Of a stretch of DNA of 64,000 nt, positions 49,456-61,200 are shown one piece after another. Where the stretch lies: positions 7,430,375 to 7,494,374 of the forward strand of contig CM020619.1 of the NCBI GenBank assembly GCA_009829735.1. Direction: 5' to 3'. Under the pieces are notes generated by a model. That model saw only the letters and a list, made by a program, of their open reading frames with translations, was not told the origin of the DNA and made no database searches. This stretch comes from Pyropia yezoensis. Its lineage: Eukaryota > Rhodophyta > Bangiophyceae > Bangiales > Bangiaceae. Position numbers and translations under genes: made by a program. Position 1 is the first letter of the stretch, and each line of letters opens with the position of its first letter.

Positions 49456-51429
49456 GGGGGAGTGCTAGGGGGAGGAAGCTGCGCAAGAGAGGGGCGGGGG
49501 AGGGGCGCGGAAAGGGGAATACGTGGGGGAGCAGACCCCCGCCAGGGGGGGGGGGGGGCGCGCCGACGGCAGAGGCCAGCGCCTGCCGCGATTCCGCTGC
49601 GCTGCGACGGGGGAGCCAGAGGTTGGCGACACCGAGATCCCCCTATTCTCTCCCCCACCCCCGCCCTCCCCGATCGCGTGGCCAAGCGACGGCACACAAG
49701 CGCAGCGCTCACCACCGACCAGCGCTGCAGCGGGGCACACGGCAGCGGCTACCCACCGCCGACCGCCTCCCTCCCACGACCGCCCTCTGCAGGTCAACGT
49801 CACAGCCACGGCCGCTACCCGACCGCGCTGCGGTGGATGCGTGGGAGGATGCCGAGGGACCGCGGGGGGCGGTCGCAAAGGGGAAAGCCGCGTAGGGGGT
49901 GGTGGGTGGGGCGTGCGCAACGCACCACCCACGTGTGGGCGGTGGTGGTTGTGGGAGGGGGGAGGACGGGGGGGGAGAGGCAAGAGCGAGAGAGAGCGGG
50001 GGCCGGGGGGGGGCAATGCGGTTGCCCACACGGGCGACCAGGACGGCGGTACGGCGGCGAGACGGGCCTGCGCAAGGGGAGGTTGCAGCGCCACCCCCCT
50101 CACGCTGGACACCTGGCCACTCCACGCCAGCGTCGCACCCACCCCCCGTCGCGCAGGTGAAAAAAGGGCGGCCCCCCTGTGTCTGGGGTGGGGGAGGAGT
50201 AGGACGGCACAGGGAGGGTTGGGCTCAAAGTTGACCAAAGTTGACTCACTGGGGGAGTGGACAGGCAGTGTGAAAATTGTACGGTGACCAGCGCTTCGGC
50301 GGGGGAGGTGGCTCGGGTACCATGCACACACGAGTTTTTTGTTTTGATTAGGGATGCTTTTGATTATTGATTTGCGCTTTGCGGGCTACAGGAAAAGTTT
50401 TAAAGTTTTCGAATGTTCTTGCTCGCCAAGGAAGGAGGCAGTGGAGCGAACGGCGTCCTCTCGTATGACTGCGGTCGTCGGACTTCCAGAAGCTGCACTA
50501 TTGATGGCACTATTGATGGCGATGTATTATGGTGGAGAGGGACCGCCGGGGGGGGTAAGGAGATGGCACCACCTTGAACTGAACGGGGTTTGAGGGTGGC
50601 TTCGTGGCGAGGCGTCCTTGCGCAGGTCTCTCATGTAAGCGAGGAAGAATGTAGTGGGGGGTGGCGGCGGCCCCATGGGCGGTGACTCGCCCCCGTCCGC
50701 GGCAGTGACACCTCCCCGTCAGCGGCGGTGACTGCGGCTGGTAGCCTGTCGGTCGGCGCTGCTGCCAGTGCCCCTGCCGACACGCGCGCCGCCGCCAGTG
50801 TGGGCGGCGCGGACCAGGTGGAGGCTTGCATCGACGCGGGGGCTGCGGCAGTGGTGTTCGCCGCCGCCGCGGTGGGGACAGGCGGCGGTCCCGGCGACGG
50901 TAGCGGCGGCGTCGTCGGAGGCTGTTCCGGCGACGACGGCCGTCGGCAGCGGTGGCCATGCTGGGGAGGGGGGGGGGGGCTCTCGGCATGACGCGGGGTG
51001 CGAATGGTGATGGCGGTGAATGTGGTGGGGGATCCTGGACACCCGACGGGACGAGGTATGGGGGCAGCCCCAGGCACGGAAGGGTGAAGTGAGGGGCGCG
51101 GCGACCACCAGAAACCTTCCCCTGGGCAAAAGATTATTTAAAAGTCGAGGCGATGATGATCTTTCAAACTATTCTTCCCATGCCCGGTGAAATATGTGAA
51201 TGCAGTATTCCGGGGAATCTATTGGCTGAAGGCCAAATGCCCTCGTGCGCTGTGAGCCGGTACATACTACATGCGGCTAGGAATCGTCGAGATCGGTCGC
51301 TCCTGTCCATTACTTACTGAAAGAACCTGGGCCAGGTCGGATTCTATTGGTCGGAAGAATATTCGAGAAATTTAGAGCTCGTGTGTGCATGGTATCGGGG
51401 CCGGGGAGAGGTGGGGTCCGTGGTGGCGT
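49456..51429. other. Intergenic: promoter side of VHS-GAT B, then no gene recognised
   Basis: 49456-50330 is GC-rich with purine/pyrimidine runs and would include the promoter of the minus-strand VHS-GAT B gene. 50336-51430 has mixed composition. The frames at 50510-51129 are Arg/Pro/Ala low complexity on both strands and are not credible genes. Confidence 0.45.
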
Positions 51430-52340
51430 GGACTCCACGCAGGGTTGGCAACAATAATATTGTATTATAATGTATAATTATATAAAGTTAGATTAATTTA
51501 ACATTAATATATAGATTAAACAAGAGCAAAAAGAGCCCTTTGATTAATCTATGGTGTACTTGAGACAACAATTGCTGTGCTATGTTCGCAAGTATACCAT
51601 GATGGAGCGTTACATCGGTAGGTATGAAGTCGGCCAGGCGTGTTGTGTCTGGCGCGCGGCCGTCGGATGCTGGAGAGACTGCAGGTGCTACCACGCCCTG
51701 GTACGCTGTCGCTTCAGGTTCTCCTCACTCGCCAGCCACCTCCCCCCCCATCCTCGAGTCCACTCAGGACGGCCTTCCCCCTCTCCTTCACCTCCTCGGA
51801 CCGACTTTCCCGTGCGCCTACGGCCACAAGCGACGTCGATGGCGGCGGGCGCGGGAGCATCGATTGACCCGGCCCGCTGGACCTCAGCTAGATTCGACTC
51901 GACTTCGCGCCCCTTTTGATTGGCGATGCCGCTTGAGGCCGCGCTCCCAGGCGGAACGGCACCACTGGAGCCACCCCCTTATTAACTGGAACCACCGCTC
52001 CGTCCACGCTTAGCTAGTCGGAAAGTGCCGAGGGACGCCGCCAGGAGTTCCAAAGTCGATCCTGGCGAGGTCGAAGAGCACAGCCTGGTGAAGTTTCAGG
52101 TCGCGGGAGATCCTCCGCAATGCGGCGAAGAGATGACCCCGGGAATAGTGATGGTGAAGTCTAGACGTCGGGTGCGGACAGGAGCCGCGCAGAAGGCATC
52201 TGCCTTGGTTTGATAGCGACAACTGTCAAGTAGAGCCACAATAAGTCGACATCGTTTTAAGTACTCTCATATAATGAATAATGCGTATACATAAAAATCA
52301 AAAGTGCGTTAATTAATCTATAGAATAATTAAAGCTGAGA
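51430..52340. other. AT-rich bordered segment, possible small transposon remnant
   Basis: An AT-rich island at 51440-51545 and another at 52245-52340 flank a GC-richer centre. The borders carry inverted TATATAGATTAA-type (about 51509) and TTAATTAATCTATAG (about 52308) sequences, so this may be a degraded TIR element. No ORF is recognised. Confidence 0.3.
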
Positions 52341-53019
52341 CAAAGTTATCCTGGTGAGGAAAGGATAATGTCGTTACGCTAATCCGTGCACATTGAGTGG
52401 AGGAGAGGCATGCCCAGGTTGTGCGCTCGACTGAAGCACATTCTGCACAAGCATGGTGGAGCCACTGCTCGGTACAATTTTGTAGTGTAATGGGCCTCTG
52501 TCACGTATTTCATGTTGACATCAAAAATGAAAGCTCCCTCGAATCCCTGGGAATGTATTTCGTACGTACTTCCTCTCACGACCACAATGTTCCATATCGC
52601 ATGCATCCTTCATGCGCTGTTGTGTAATATGAATTGAAAATTTAAACATTGGGGGAGACATGCCACGGCGACGACGACCGCTGCCCCAGCGGACGCACCG
52701 TCGCTCCAGCGGACGCACCGCCGTCGGCAGTGGTCGACGTGGCGCCCAGCCTCGTCGCGGGCGGCAGTGTCCACCCTCTTATGGTCACCATTGATCTACA
52801 TACGGAACAACGCCACGAGAGGCGTCAGGTGGCAACGTCCGAGCATGGCAAGCTCAGCAGCCCCGGCTACGTGCCCAGGCGCAGTGGCCCCTGGTACGTG
52901 TCCACGCGCATTCAGAGCACCCTTTTTTTCGTTTCTTTATTGTCATTTTTGATTGCGCGGGAGCGGGAGCGCGCTCGGCGCTGATATCGAGAACACTGGC
53001 TAATGAACTCACCCTGTGC

Positions 53020-54709
53020 ATGGTTGACTCTTCACAATGGATGGTTTGGCTTTTTCGACCCACAGACGCCGGCAGCTCTGTCGTTGACGACCCCACGCGC
53101 GCCCCGGAGGATATCTGTGCCCCAGAGCCTGTTTCCCCCCGGGCGGCTCCCGCGGCGGCGAAATGCGGTGCCTGTGGGTACCAAAAGACTTTGGAGGCTG
53201 GCAAGACGCACTACTGGTCAATTTGCAAGCTCGTGGTGGACCGCATGCGGTGCCCTGCTGCACTGTCGGTCGGCCACAAGTTTTATACTGGGGCCGGTTG
53301 CGAGAACGGCAAATGCCCTTGCAAGAGGCCGTACGTTATTCCGATACAATCAGCGGTGGAGGGCATCTGGACGGCAGGGAGGCAGCTTCTCCGTGTGGGA
53401 ATGCTTTGAGACGTATTCTGACACTCTCTTTGGCAAGCCCTTTCAGCTTTTCTCGTGCTTTTCTCTGGTTGTTTTTTCCGGCTTTTTTCCAGGTGCAAGA
53501 AGTGCCACAAGCCCGGGCACAACCCGCAAACGATCGCGCTCGACCCCCAGCTTTTTGACCGCAAAGTCACGGCTGGGGGCGTCACGTTCAACAAAAAGGC
53601 TCGCAAAACGATGTCTGGACGTTTCTACGTCTGTGACGCATCGGGCGATGCGTTTTATGGGTCAGAGGCTCGGCGGGCCCGCGACGAGTACGCGTCGATT
53701 GACGCCACTCGAGAGGTGAGGGCGGCGCGGCGCCGATCCCTGCTCGCCAATTTTGTGGCGTCGGCCACACCGGTGGGGACTGCCATCTCCACCCTACAGG
53801 CCATTGAGTCGCCGGCGTCGGCTGTCGCTCCTGAGAATGCTGCCGCTTCTCTCGAGCAGGCGCGGTGCGCCGACAGTGGCCTCAACGCCCTGGCCAGCGC
53901 CTATGGTGGGGCACTGTCGGCAGCTCTGGGGGGATCCAGTGGGGTCGCGTCGGACTGCGCCCCTGGGGCAGCGCTGGCGGTGCTGAACGGGCGCCAGGCA
54001 GCTGCTGAAAAGCAGGCTGCCTTGCGCCTCCGCACATCCATGGAGGCGCTGGAGGCGCCTGTGGGATCCGCTCGACTCTGCGTTGAGTTAACCCTATCGT
54101 CTTGTTTCAATCACCGAGAGGAGCCAGCATTCTGCTCTGCATTTCCTCCCTAGGACTTTCCGGAGCTATGTTTTCCACGCAACATACTGCGCCGTTGTTT
54201 TCTTTGCGACCGGGATTGCGAGACCATATGCCGGGAGCTCTGTACTTTCCATCCGAAACTGACTTTAGTTGCATGTGCGCATCGGTTGGTTTCCCTGCAG
54301 CGGTTTCTCTTGATATGAGCATATGGCCTTTCTTTGCATTCCAAACTACAGAACAAACTGGGCCTCTCCTAGCGCTAGCCTCGCAGGAGGAGTCATCCAG
54401 ATAGACAACTTGGGTTCCCCGAGTGGGGAAGTGGCCCCGACGAGGGCTCCGCTTCGGTTGTCCCCGGCCCAGGCCGCGGCGGCATTAACAGGGTTTGGTT
54501 TTGGGGACGAGGGGGGAGAGGAGCGTGCCTTATTTTTGAGCCGTGTGGAGGGTTCTGCGCGGGAGTACGGTGTGCGAGGGTCCACCCTGGGGGGCTCAGC
54601 GAGCATTGACACCCTGGTGGGTCAGTTGCTGTCCGGGCTTGACCCGGATGACAAGGTGCTTGCCTCTCATCAAGCCACTTGCCGTGACTGGGTTCTGTCT
54701 TTGAGATAG
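53020..54709 (+). CDS. Cys-rich, probable zinc-binding protein of unknown function, 3 exons
   Basis: Proposed exons: 53020-53330, 53493-54060 and 54401-54709, about 395 aa. Intron 1 (162 nt, GTACGT to TTTTTTCCAG) splits a Pro codon and joins GCENGKCPCKRP to CKKCHKPGHNPQTI, giving a compact Cys/His cluster: KCGACG, ICK, RCP, GCENGKCPC, CKKCHKPGH. Intron 2 (GTGGGA to ATCCAG, in phase 0) is less certain. After the cluster comes DRKVTAGGVTFNKKARKTMS and GRFYVCDASGDAFYG, then an Arg-rich helix and Ala-rich sequence. The spacing suggests two zinc ribbons or knuckles, hence nucleic-acid or protein binding, but I do not recognise the family. It could be a transposon-derived gene. Upstream at 52640-52990 there is no clear further exon; a 20-bp tandem repeat around GCGGACGCACCG lies at 52682-52722. 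Confidence 0.6.
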
Positions 54710-55234
54710 GTGGGATATGTCATTTCTGTGCGCTGGCGCTGGCGCTGATGACATGGGCTTTACGTTTTGCTGCTTCCCGCCCCACTCTTTGGAATAGAGA
54801 GACAAGCAGTGTAAGAAAAATAAGGTGCGGGACATTTAGAGACATCGGGCAGCCATGCACGGAGCTTTGTTGACATGACAACCCTGGGCGCGACAGGCAC
54901 ATTCAGGGCAAGTCTGTATCACGCTCCCATCTCACCGAGCCGGACTCATGTGCGTCAGCTTCTGCTGTGCAACTTTACCCACCGTCAGCGCGCGTCAGCG
55001 CCTCCTAATTTTGGACAGTCGACCCAAAAGACAGGTACATCTACATCCCACGGATGACTGCCATCCACGACTCCCCTATCCACCCACAGTCGACCCCCGC
55101 TTCCTCAGCCAGCAACAATGGATAAAAGAAAAGAGGAAAACAGTGCATCAACTCCACGACAGAAACACACCATGCCATTCGCCATGAAAAATATAGTCCC
55201 ATGCCCACTCCACCTTCCGCCACACTTCTCCAAA
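54710..55234. other. Spacer between the Cys-rich gene and the satellite
   Basis: No gene recognised. Composition is mixed and ordinary, ending at the first C-rich block of the satellite. Confidence 0.5.
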
Positions 55235-58200
55235 TAACCTTCGGGCCCCCCCTCCCCCCCCCTCCCGCCCCTCCCCTGTCGACCATCCCCCCCCCCCCCC
55301 CCCCCGTCTCGCGCACGGTGGCGTCCAGGCCAGCGCCCTCGTCGCCGCCTTTCCAACTCCTCCTCCCCAGCAAGGACCCTGTCCAGTCGCCACAACTCCC
55401 GCATTCCCCACCCACCCACACAACCCACTTCTCCCTGGACCAGGCAAGCACAGCCATGGGGAAAGCACAGGTGCAAGACGGAAAGAGAAGCGCCGGTAAT
55501 TTCAGGCTAAGCAGCTCGGCTCGTCCCCATCTCCTCTCTCGGATTCTCGCCAGGCTTCTCAAACCTCGACATCTCCCCCACCCCCCCACCCCCCCCCTCC
55601 CGCCCCTCCCCTGTCGACCATCCCCCCCCCCCTCCCCCCCGTCTCGCGCACGTTGGCGTCCAGGCCAGCGTCCTCGTCGCCGCCTTTCCAACTCCTCCTC
55701 CCCAGCAAGGACCCTGTCCAGTCGCCACAACTCCCGCATCCCCCACCCACCCACACAACCCACTTCTCCCTGGACCAGGCAAGCACAGCCACGGGGAAAG
55801 CACAGGTGCAAGACGGAAAGAGAAGCGCCGGTTGTTTCAGGCTAAGCAGCTCGGCTCGTCCCCATCTCCTCTCTCGGATTCTCACCAGGCTTCTCAAACT
55901 CAACATCTCCCCCGCCCCCCCCGCCCCCCCGTCTCGCGCACGGTGGCGTCCAGGCCAGCGTCCTCGTCGCCGCCTTTCCAACTCCTCCTCCCCAGCAAGG
56001 ACCCTGTCCAGTCGCCACAACTCGCGCATCCCCCACCCACCCACACAACCCACTTCTCCCTGGACCAGGCAAGCACAGCCACGGGGAAAGCACAGGTGCA
56101 AGACGGAAAGAGAAGCGCCGGTTACTTCAGGCTAGGCAGCTAGGCTCGTCCCCATCTCCTCTCTCGGATTCTCGCCAGGCTTCTCAAACCTCGACATCTC
56201 CCCCACCCCCCCCTCCCCCCCCTCCCGCCCCTCCGCTGTCGACCATCCCCCCCCCCTCCCCCCCGTCTGGCGCACGTTGGCGTCCAGGCCAGCGTCCTCG
56301 TCGCCGCCTTTCCAACTCCTCCTCCCCAGCAAGGACCCTGTCCAGTCGCCACAACTCCCGCATCCCCCACCCACCCACACAACCCACTTCTCCCTGGACC
56401 AGGCAAGCACAGCCACGGGGAAAGCACAGGTGCAATACGGAAAGAGAAGCGCCGGTAATTTCAGCCTAAGCAGCTCGGCTCGTCCCCATCTCCTCTCTCG
56501 GATTCTCGCCAGGCTTCTCAAAATCAACATCTCCCCCACCCCCCCCTCCCCCCCGTCTCACGCACGGTGGCGTCCAGGCCAGCGTCCTCGTCGCCGCCTT
56601 TCCAACTCCTCCTCCCCAGCAAGGACCCTGTCCAGTCGCCACAACTCCCGCATCCCCCACCCACCCACACAACCCACTTCTCCCTGGACCAGGCAAGCAC
56701 AGCCACAGGAAAAGCACAGGTGCAAGACGGAAAGAGAAGGGCCGGTTATTTCAGGCTAGGCAGCTCGGCTCGTCCCCATCTCCTGTCTCGGATTCTCGCA
56801 AGGCTTCTCAAACCTCGACATCTCCCCCACCCCCCCCTCCCCCCCCTCCCGCCCCTCCCCTGTCGACCATCCCCCCCCCCTCCCCCCCGTCTCGCGCACG
56901 TTGGCGTCAAGGCCAGCGTCCTCGTCGCCGCCTTTCCAACTCCTCCTCCCCAGCAAGGACCCTGTCCAGTCGCCACAACTCCCGCAACCCCCACCCACCC
57001 ACACAACCCACTTCTCCCTGGACCAGGCAAGCACAGCCACAGGAAAAGCACAGGTGCAAGACGGAAAGAGAAGCGCCGGTAATTTCAGGCTAAGCAGCTC
57101 GGCTCGTCCCCATCTCCTCTCTCGGATTCTCGCCAGACTTCTCAAACTCAACATCTCCCCCACCCCCCCCTCCCCCCCGTTTCACGCACGGTGGCGTCCA
57201 GGCCAGCGTCCTCGTCGCCGCCTTTCCAACTCCTCCTCCCCAGCAAGGACCCTGTCCAGTCGCCACAACTCCCGCATCCCCCACCCACCCACACAACCCA
57301 CTTCTCCCTGGACCAGGCAAGCACAGCCACGGGGAAAGCACAGGTGCAAGACGGAAAGAGAAGCGCCGGAAATTTCAGGCTAAGCAGCTAGGCTCGTCCC
57401 CATCTCCTCTCTCGGATTCTCGCAAGGCTTCTCAAACCTGGACATCTCCCCCACCCCCCCCTCCCCCCCCTCCCGCCCCTCCCCTGTCGACCATCCCCCC
57501 CACCCCCCCCCCCGTCTCGCGCACGGTGGCGTCCAGGCCAGCGTCCTCGTCGCCGCCTTTCCAACTCCTTCTCCCCAGCAAGGACCCTGTCCAGTCGCCA
57601 CAACTCCCGCATCCCCCACCCACCCACACAACCCACTTCTCCCTGGACCAGGCAAGCACAGCCACAGGGAAAGCACAGGTGCAAGACGGAAAGAGAAGCG
57701 CCGGTAATTTCAGGCTAAGCAGCTCGGCTCGTCCCCATCTCCTCTCTCGGATTCTCGCCAGGCTTCTCAAACCTCGACATCTCCCCACCCCCCCCTCCCC
57801 CCCCTCCCGCCCCTCCCCTGTCGACCATCCCCCCCCTCCCCCCCCCCGTCTCGCGCACGGTGGCGTCCAGGCCAGCGTCCTCGTCGCCGCGTTTCCAACT
57901 CCTCCTCCCCAGCAAGGACCCTGTCCAGTCGCCACAACTCCCGCATCCTCCACCCACCCACGCAACCCACTTCTCCCTGGACCAGGCAAGCACAGCCACG
58001 GGGAAAGCACAGGTGCAAGACGGAAAGAGAAGCGCCGGAAATTTCAGGCTAAGCAGCTAGGCTCGTCCCCATCTCCTCTCTCGGATTCTCGCAAGGCTTC
58101 TCAAACCTGGACATCTCCCCCACCCCCCCCTCCCCCCCCTCCCGCCCCTCCCCTGTCGACCATCCCCCCCACCCCCCCCCCCGTCTCGCGCACGGTGGCG

Positions 58201-61200
58201 TCCAGGCCAGCGTCCTCGTCGCCGCCTTTCCAACTCCTTCTCCCCAGCAAGGACCCTGTCCAGTCGCCACAACTCCCGCATCCCCCACCCACCCACACAA
58301 CCCACTTCTCCCTGGACCAGGCAAGCACAGCCACAGGGAAAGCACAGGTGCAAGACGGAAAGAGAAGCGCCGGTAATTTCAGGCTAAGCAGCTCGGCTCG
58401 TCCCCATCTCCTCTCTCGGATTCTCGCCAGGCTTCTCAAACCTCGACATCTCCCCCACCCCCCCTCCCCCCCCTCCCGCCCCTCCCCTGTCGACCATCCC
58501 CCCCTCCCCCCCCCCGTCTCGCGCACGGTGGCGTCCAGGCCAGCGTCCTCGTCGCCGCGTTTCCAACTCCTCCTCCCCAGCAAGGACCCTGTCCAGTCGC
58601 CACAACTCCCGCATCCTCCACCCACCCACGCAACCCACTTCTCCCTGGACCAGGCAAGCACAGCCACAGGGAAAGCACAGGTGCAAGACGGAAAGAGAAG
58701 CGCCGGTAATTTCAGGCTAAGCAGCTCGGCTCGTCCCCATCTCCTCTCTCAGATTCTCGCCAGGCTTCTCAAACCTCGACATCTCCCCCACCCCCCCCTC
58801 CCCCCCCTCCCGCCCCTCCGCTGTCGACCATCCCCCCCCCCTCCCCCCCGTCTGGCGCACGTTGGCGTCCAGGCCAGCGTCCTCGTCGCCGCCTTTCCAA
58901 CTCCTCCTCCCCAGCAAGGACCCTGTCCAGTCGCCACAACTCCCGCATCCCCCACCCACCCACACAACCCACTTCTCCCTGGACCAGGCAAGCACAGCCA
59001 CGGGGAAAGCACAGGTGCAATACGGAAAGAGAAGCGCCGGTAATTTCAGCCTAAGCAGCTCGGCTCGTCCCCATCTCCTCTCTCGGATTCTCGCCAGGCT
59101 TCTCAAAATCAACATCTCCCCCACCCCCCCCTCCCCCCCCGTCTCACGCACGGTGGCGTCCAGGCCAGCGTCCTCGTCGCCGCCTTTCCAACTCCTCCTC
59201 CCCAGCAAGGACCCTGTCCAGTCGCCACAACTCCCGCATCCCCCACCCACCCACACAACCCACTTCTCCCTGGACCAGGCAAGCACAGCCACAGGAAAAG
59301 CACAGGTGCAAGACGGAAAGAGAAGCGCCGGTTATTTCAGGCTAGGCAGCTCGGCTCGTCCCCATCTCCTGTCTCGGATTCTCGCAAGGCTTCTCAAACC
59401 TCGACATCTCCCCCACCCCCCCTCCCCCCCCTCCCGCCCCTCCCCTGTCGACCATCCCCCCCCCCTCCCCCCGTCTCGCGCACGTTGGCGTCAAGGCCAG
59501 CGTCCTCGTCGCCGCCTTTCCAACTCCTCCTCCCCAGCAAGGACCCTGTCCAGTCGCCACAACTCCCGCAACCCCCACCCACCCACACAACCCACTTCTC
59601 CCTGGACCAGGCAAGCACAGCCACAGGAAAAGCACAGGTGCAAGACGGAAAGAGAAGCGCCGGTAATTTCAGGCTAAGCAGCTCGGCTCGTCCCCATCTC
59701 CTCTCTCGGATTCTCGCCAAGCTTCCCAAACCTCGACATCTCCCCCACCCCCCCTCCCCCCCCCTCCCGCCCCTCCCCTGTCGACCATCCCCCCACCCTC
59801 CCCCCCGTCTCGCGCACGTTGGCGTCAAGGCCAGCGTCCTCGTCGCCGCCTTTCCAACTCCTCCTCCCCAGCAAGGACCCTGTCCAGTCGCCACAACTCC
59901 CGCATCCCCCACCCACCCACACAACCCACTTCTCCCTGGACCAGGCAAGCACAGCCACGGGGAGAGCACAGGTGCAAGACGGAAAGAGAAGCGCCGGTAA
60001 TTTCAGGCTAAGCAGCTAGGCTCGTCCCCATCTCCTCTCTCGGATTCTCGCAAGGCTTCTCAAACCTCCACATCTCCCCCACCCCCCCTCCCCCCCCCTC
60101 CCGCCCCTCCCCTGTCGACCATCCCCCCACCCCCCCCCCCATCTCGCGCACGGTGGCGTCCAGGCCAGCGTCCTCGTCGCCGCCTTTCCAACTCCTTCTC
60201 CCCAGCAAGGACCCTGTCCAGTCGCCACAACTCCCGCATCCCCCACCCTACCACACAACTCACTTCTCCCTGGACCAGGCAAGCACAGCCACGGGGAGAG
60301 CACAGGTGCAAGACGGAAAGAGAAGCGCCGGTAATTTCAGGCTAAGCAGCTAGGCTCGTCCCCATCTCCTCTCTCGGATTCTCGCAGGCTTCTCAAACCT
60401 CGACATCTCCCCCACCCCCCCTCCCCCCCCCTCCCGCCCCTCCCCTGTCGACCATCCCCCCCACCCCCCCCCCGTCTCGCGCACGTTGGCGTCAAGGCCA
60501 GCGTCCTCGTCGCCGCCTTTCCAACTCCTCCTCCCCAGCAAGGACCCTGTCCAGTCGCCACAACTCCCGCATCCCCCACCCACCCACACAACCCACTTCT
60601 CCCTGGACCAGGCAAGCACAGCCACAGGGAAAGCACAGGTGCAAGACGGAAAGAGAAGCGCCGGTAATTTCAGGCTAAGCAGCTCGGCTCGTCCCCATCT
60701 CCTCTCTCGGATTCTCGCCAGGCTTCTCAAACCTCGACATCTCCCTCACCCCCCCCTCCCCCCCCCTCCCGCCCCTCCCCTGTCGACCATCCCCCCCCCC
60801 TCCCCCCCGTCTCGCGCACGTTGGCGTCAAGGCCAGCGTCCTCGTCGCCGCCTTTCCAACTCCTCCTCCCCAGCAAGGACCCTGTCCAGTCGCCACAACT
60901 CCCGCATCCCCCACCCACCCACACAACCCAATTCTCCCTGGACCAGGCAAGCACAGCCACGGGAAAGCACAGGTGCAAGACGGAAAGAGAAGCGCCGGTA
61001 ATTTCAGGCTAAGCAGCTAGGCTCGTCCCCATCTCCTCTCTCGGATTCTCGCAGGCTTCTCAAACCTCCACATCTCCCCCACCCCCCCTCCCCCCCCTCC
61101 CGCCCCTCCCCTGTCGACCATCCCCCCCCCCCCCCCCCGTCTCGCGCACGGTGGCGTCCAGGCCAGCGTCCTCGTCGCCGCCTTTCCAACTCCTCCTCCC

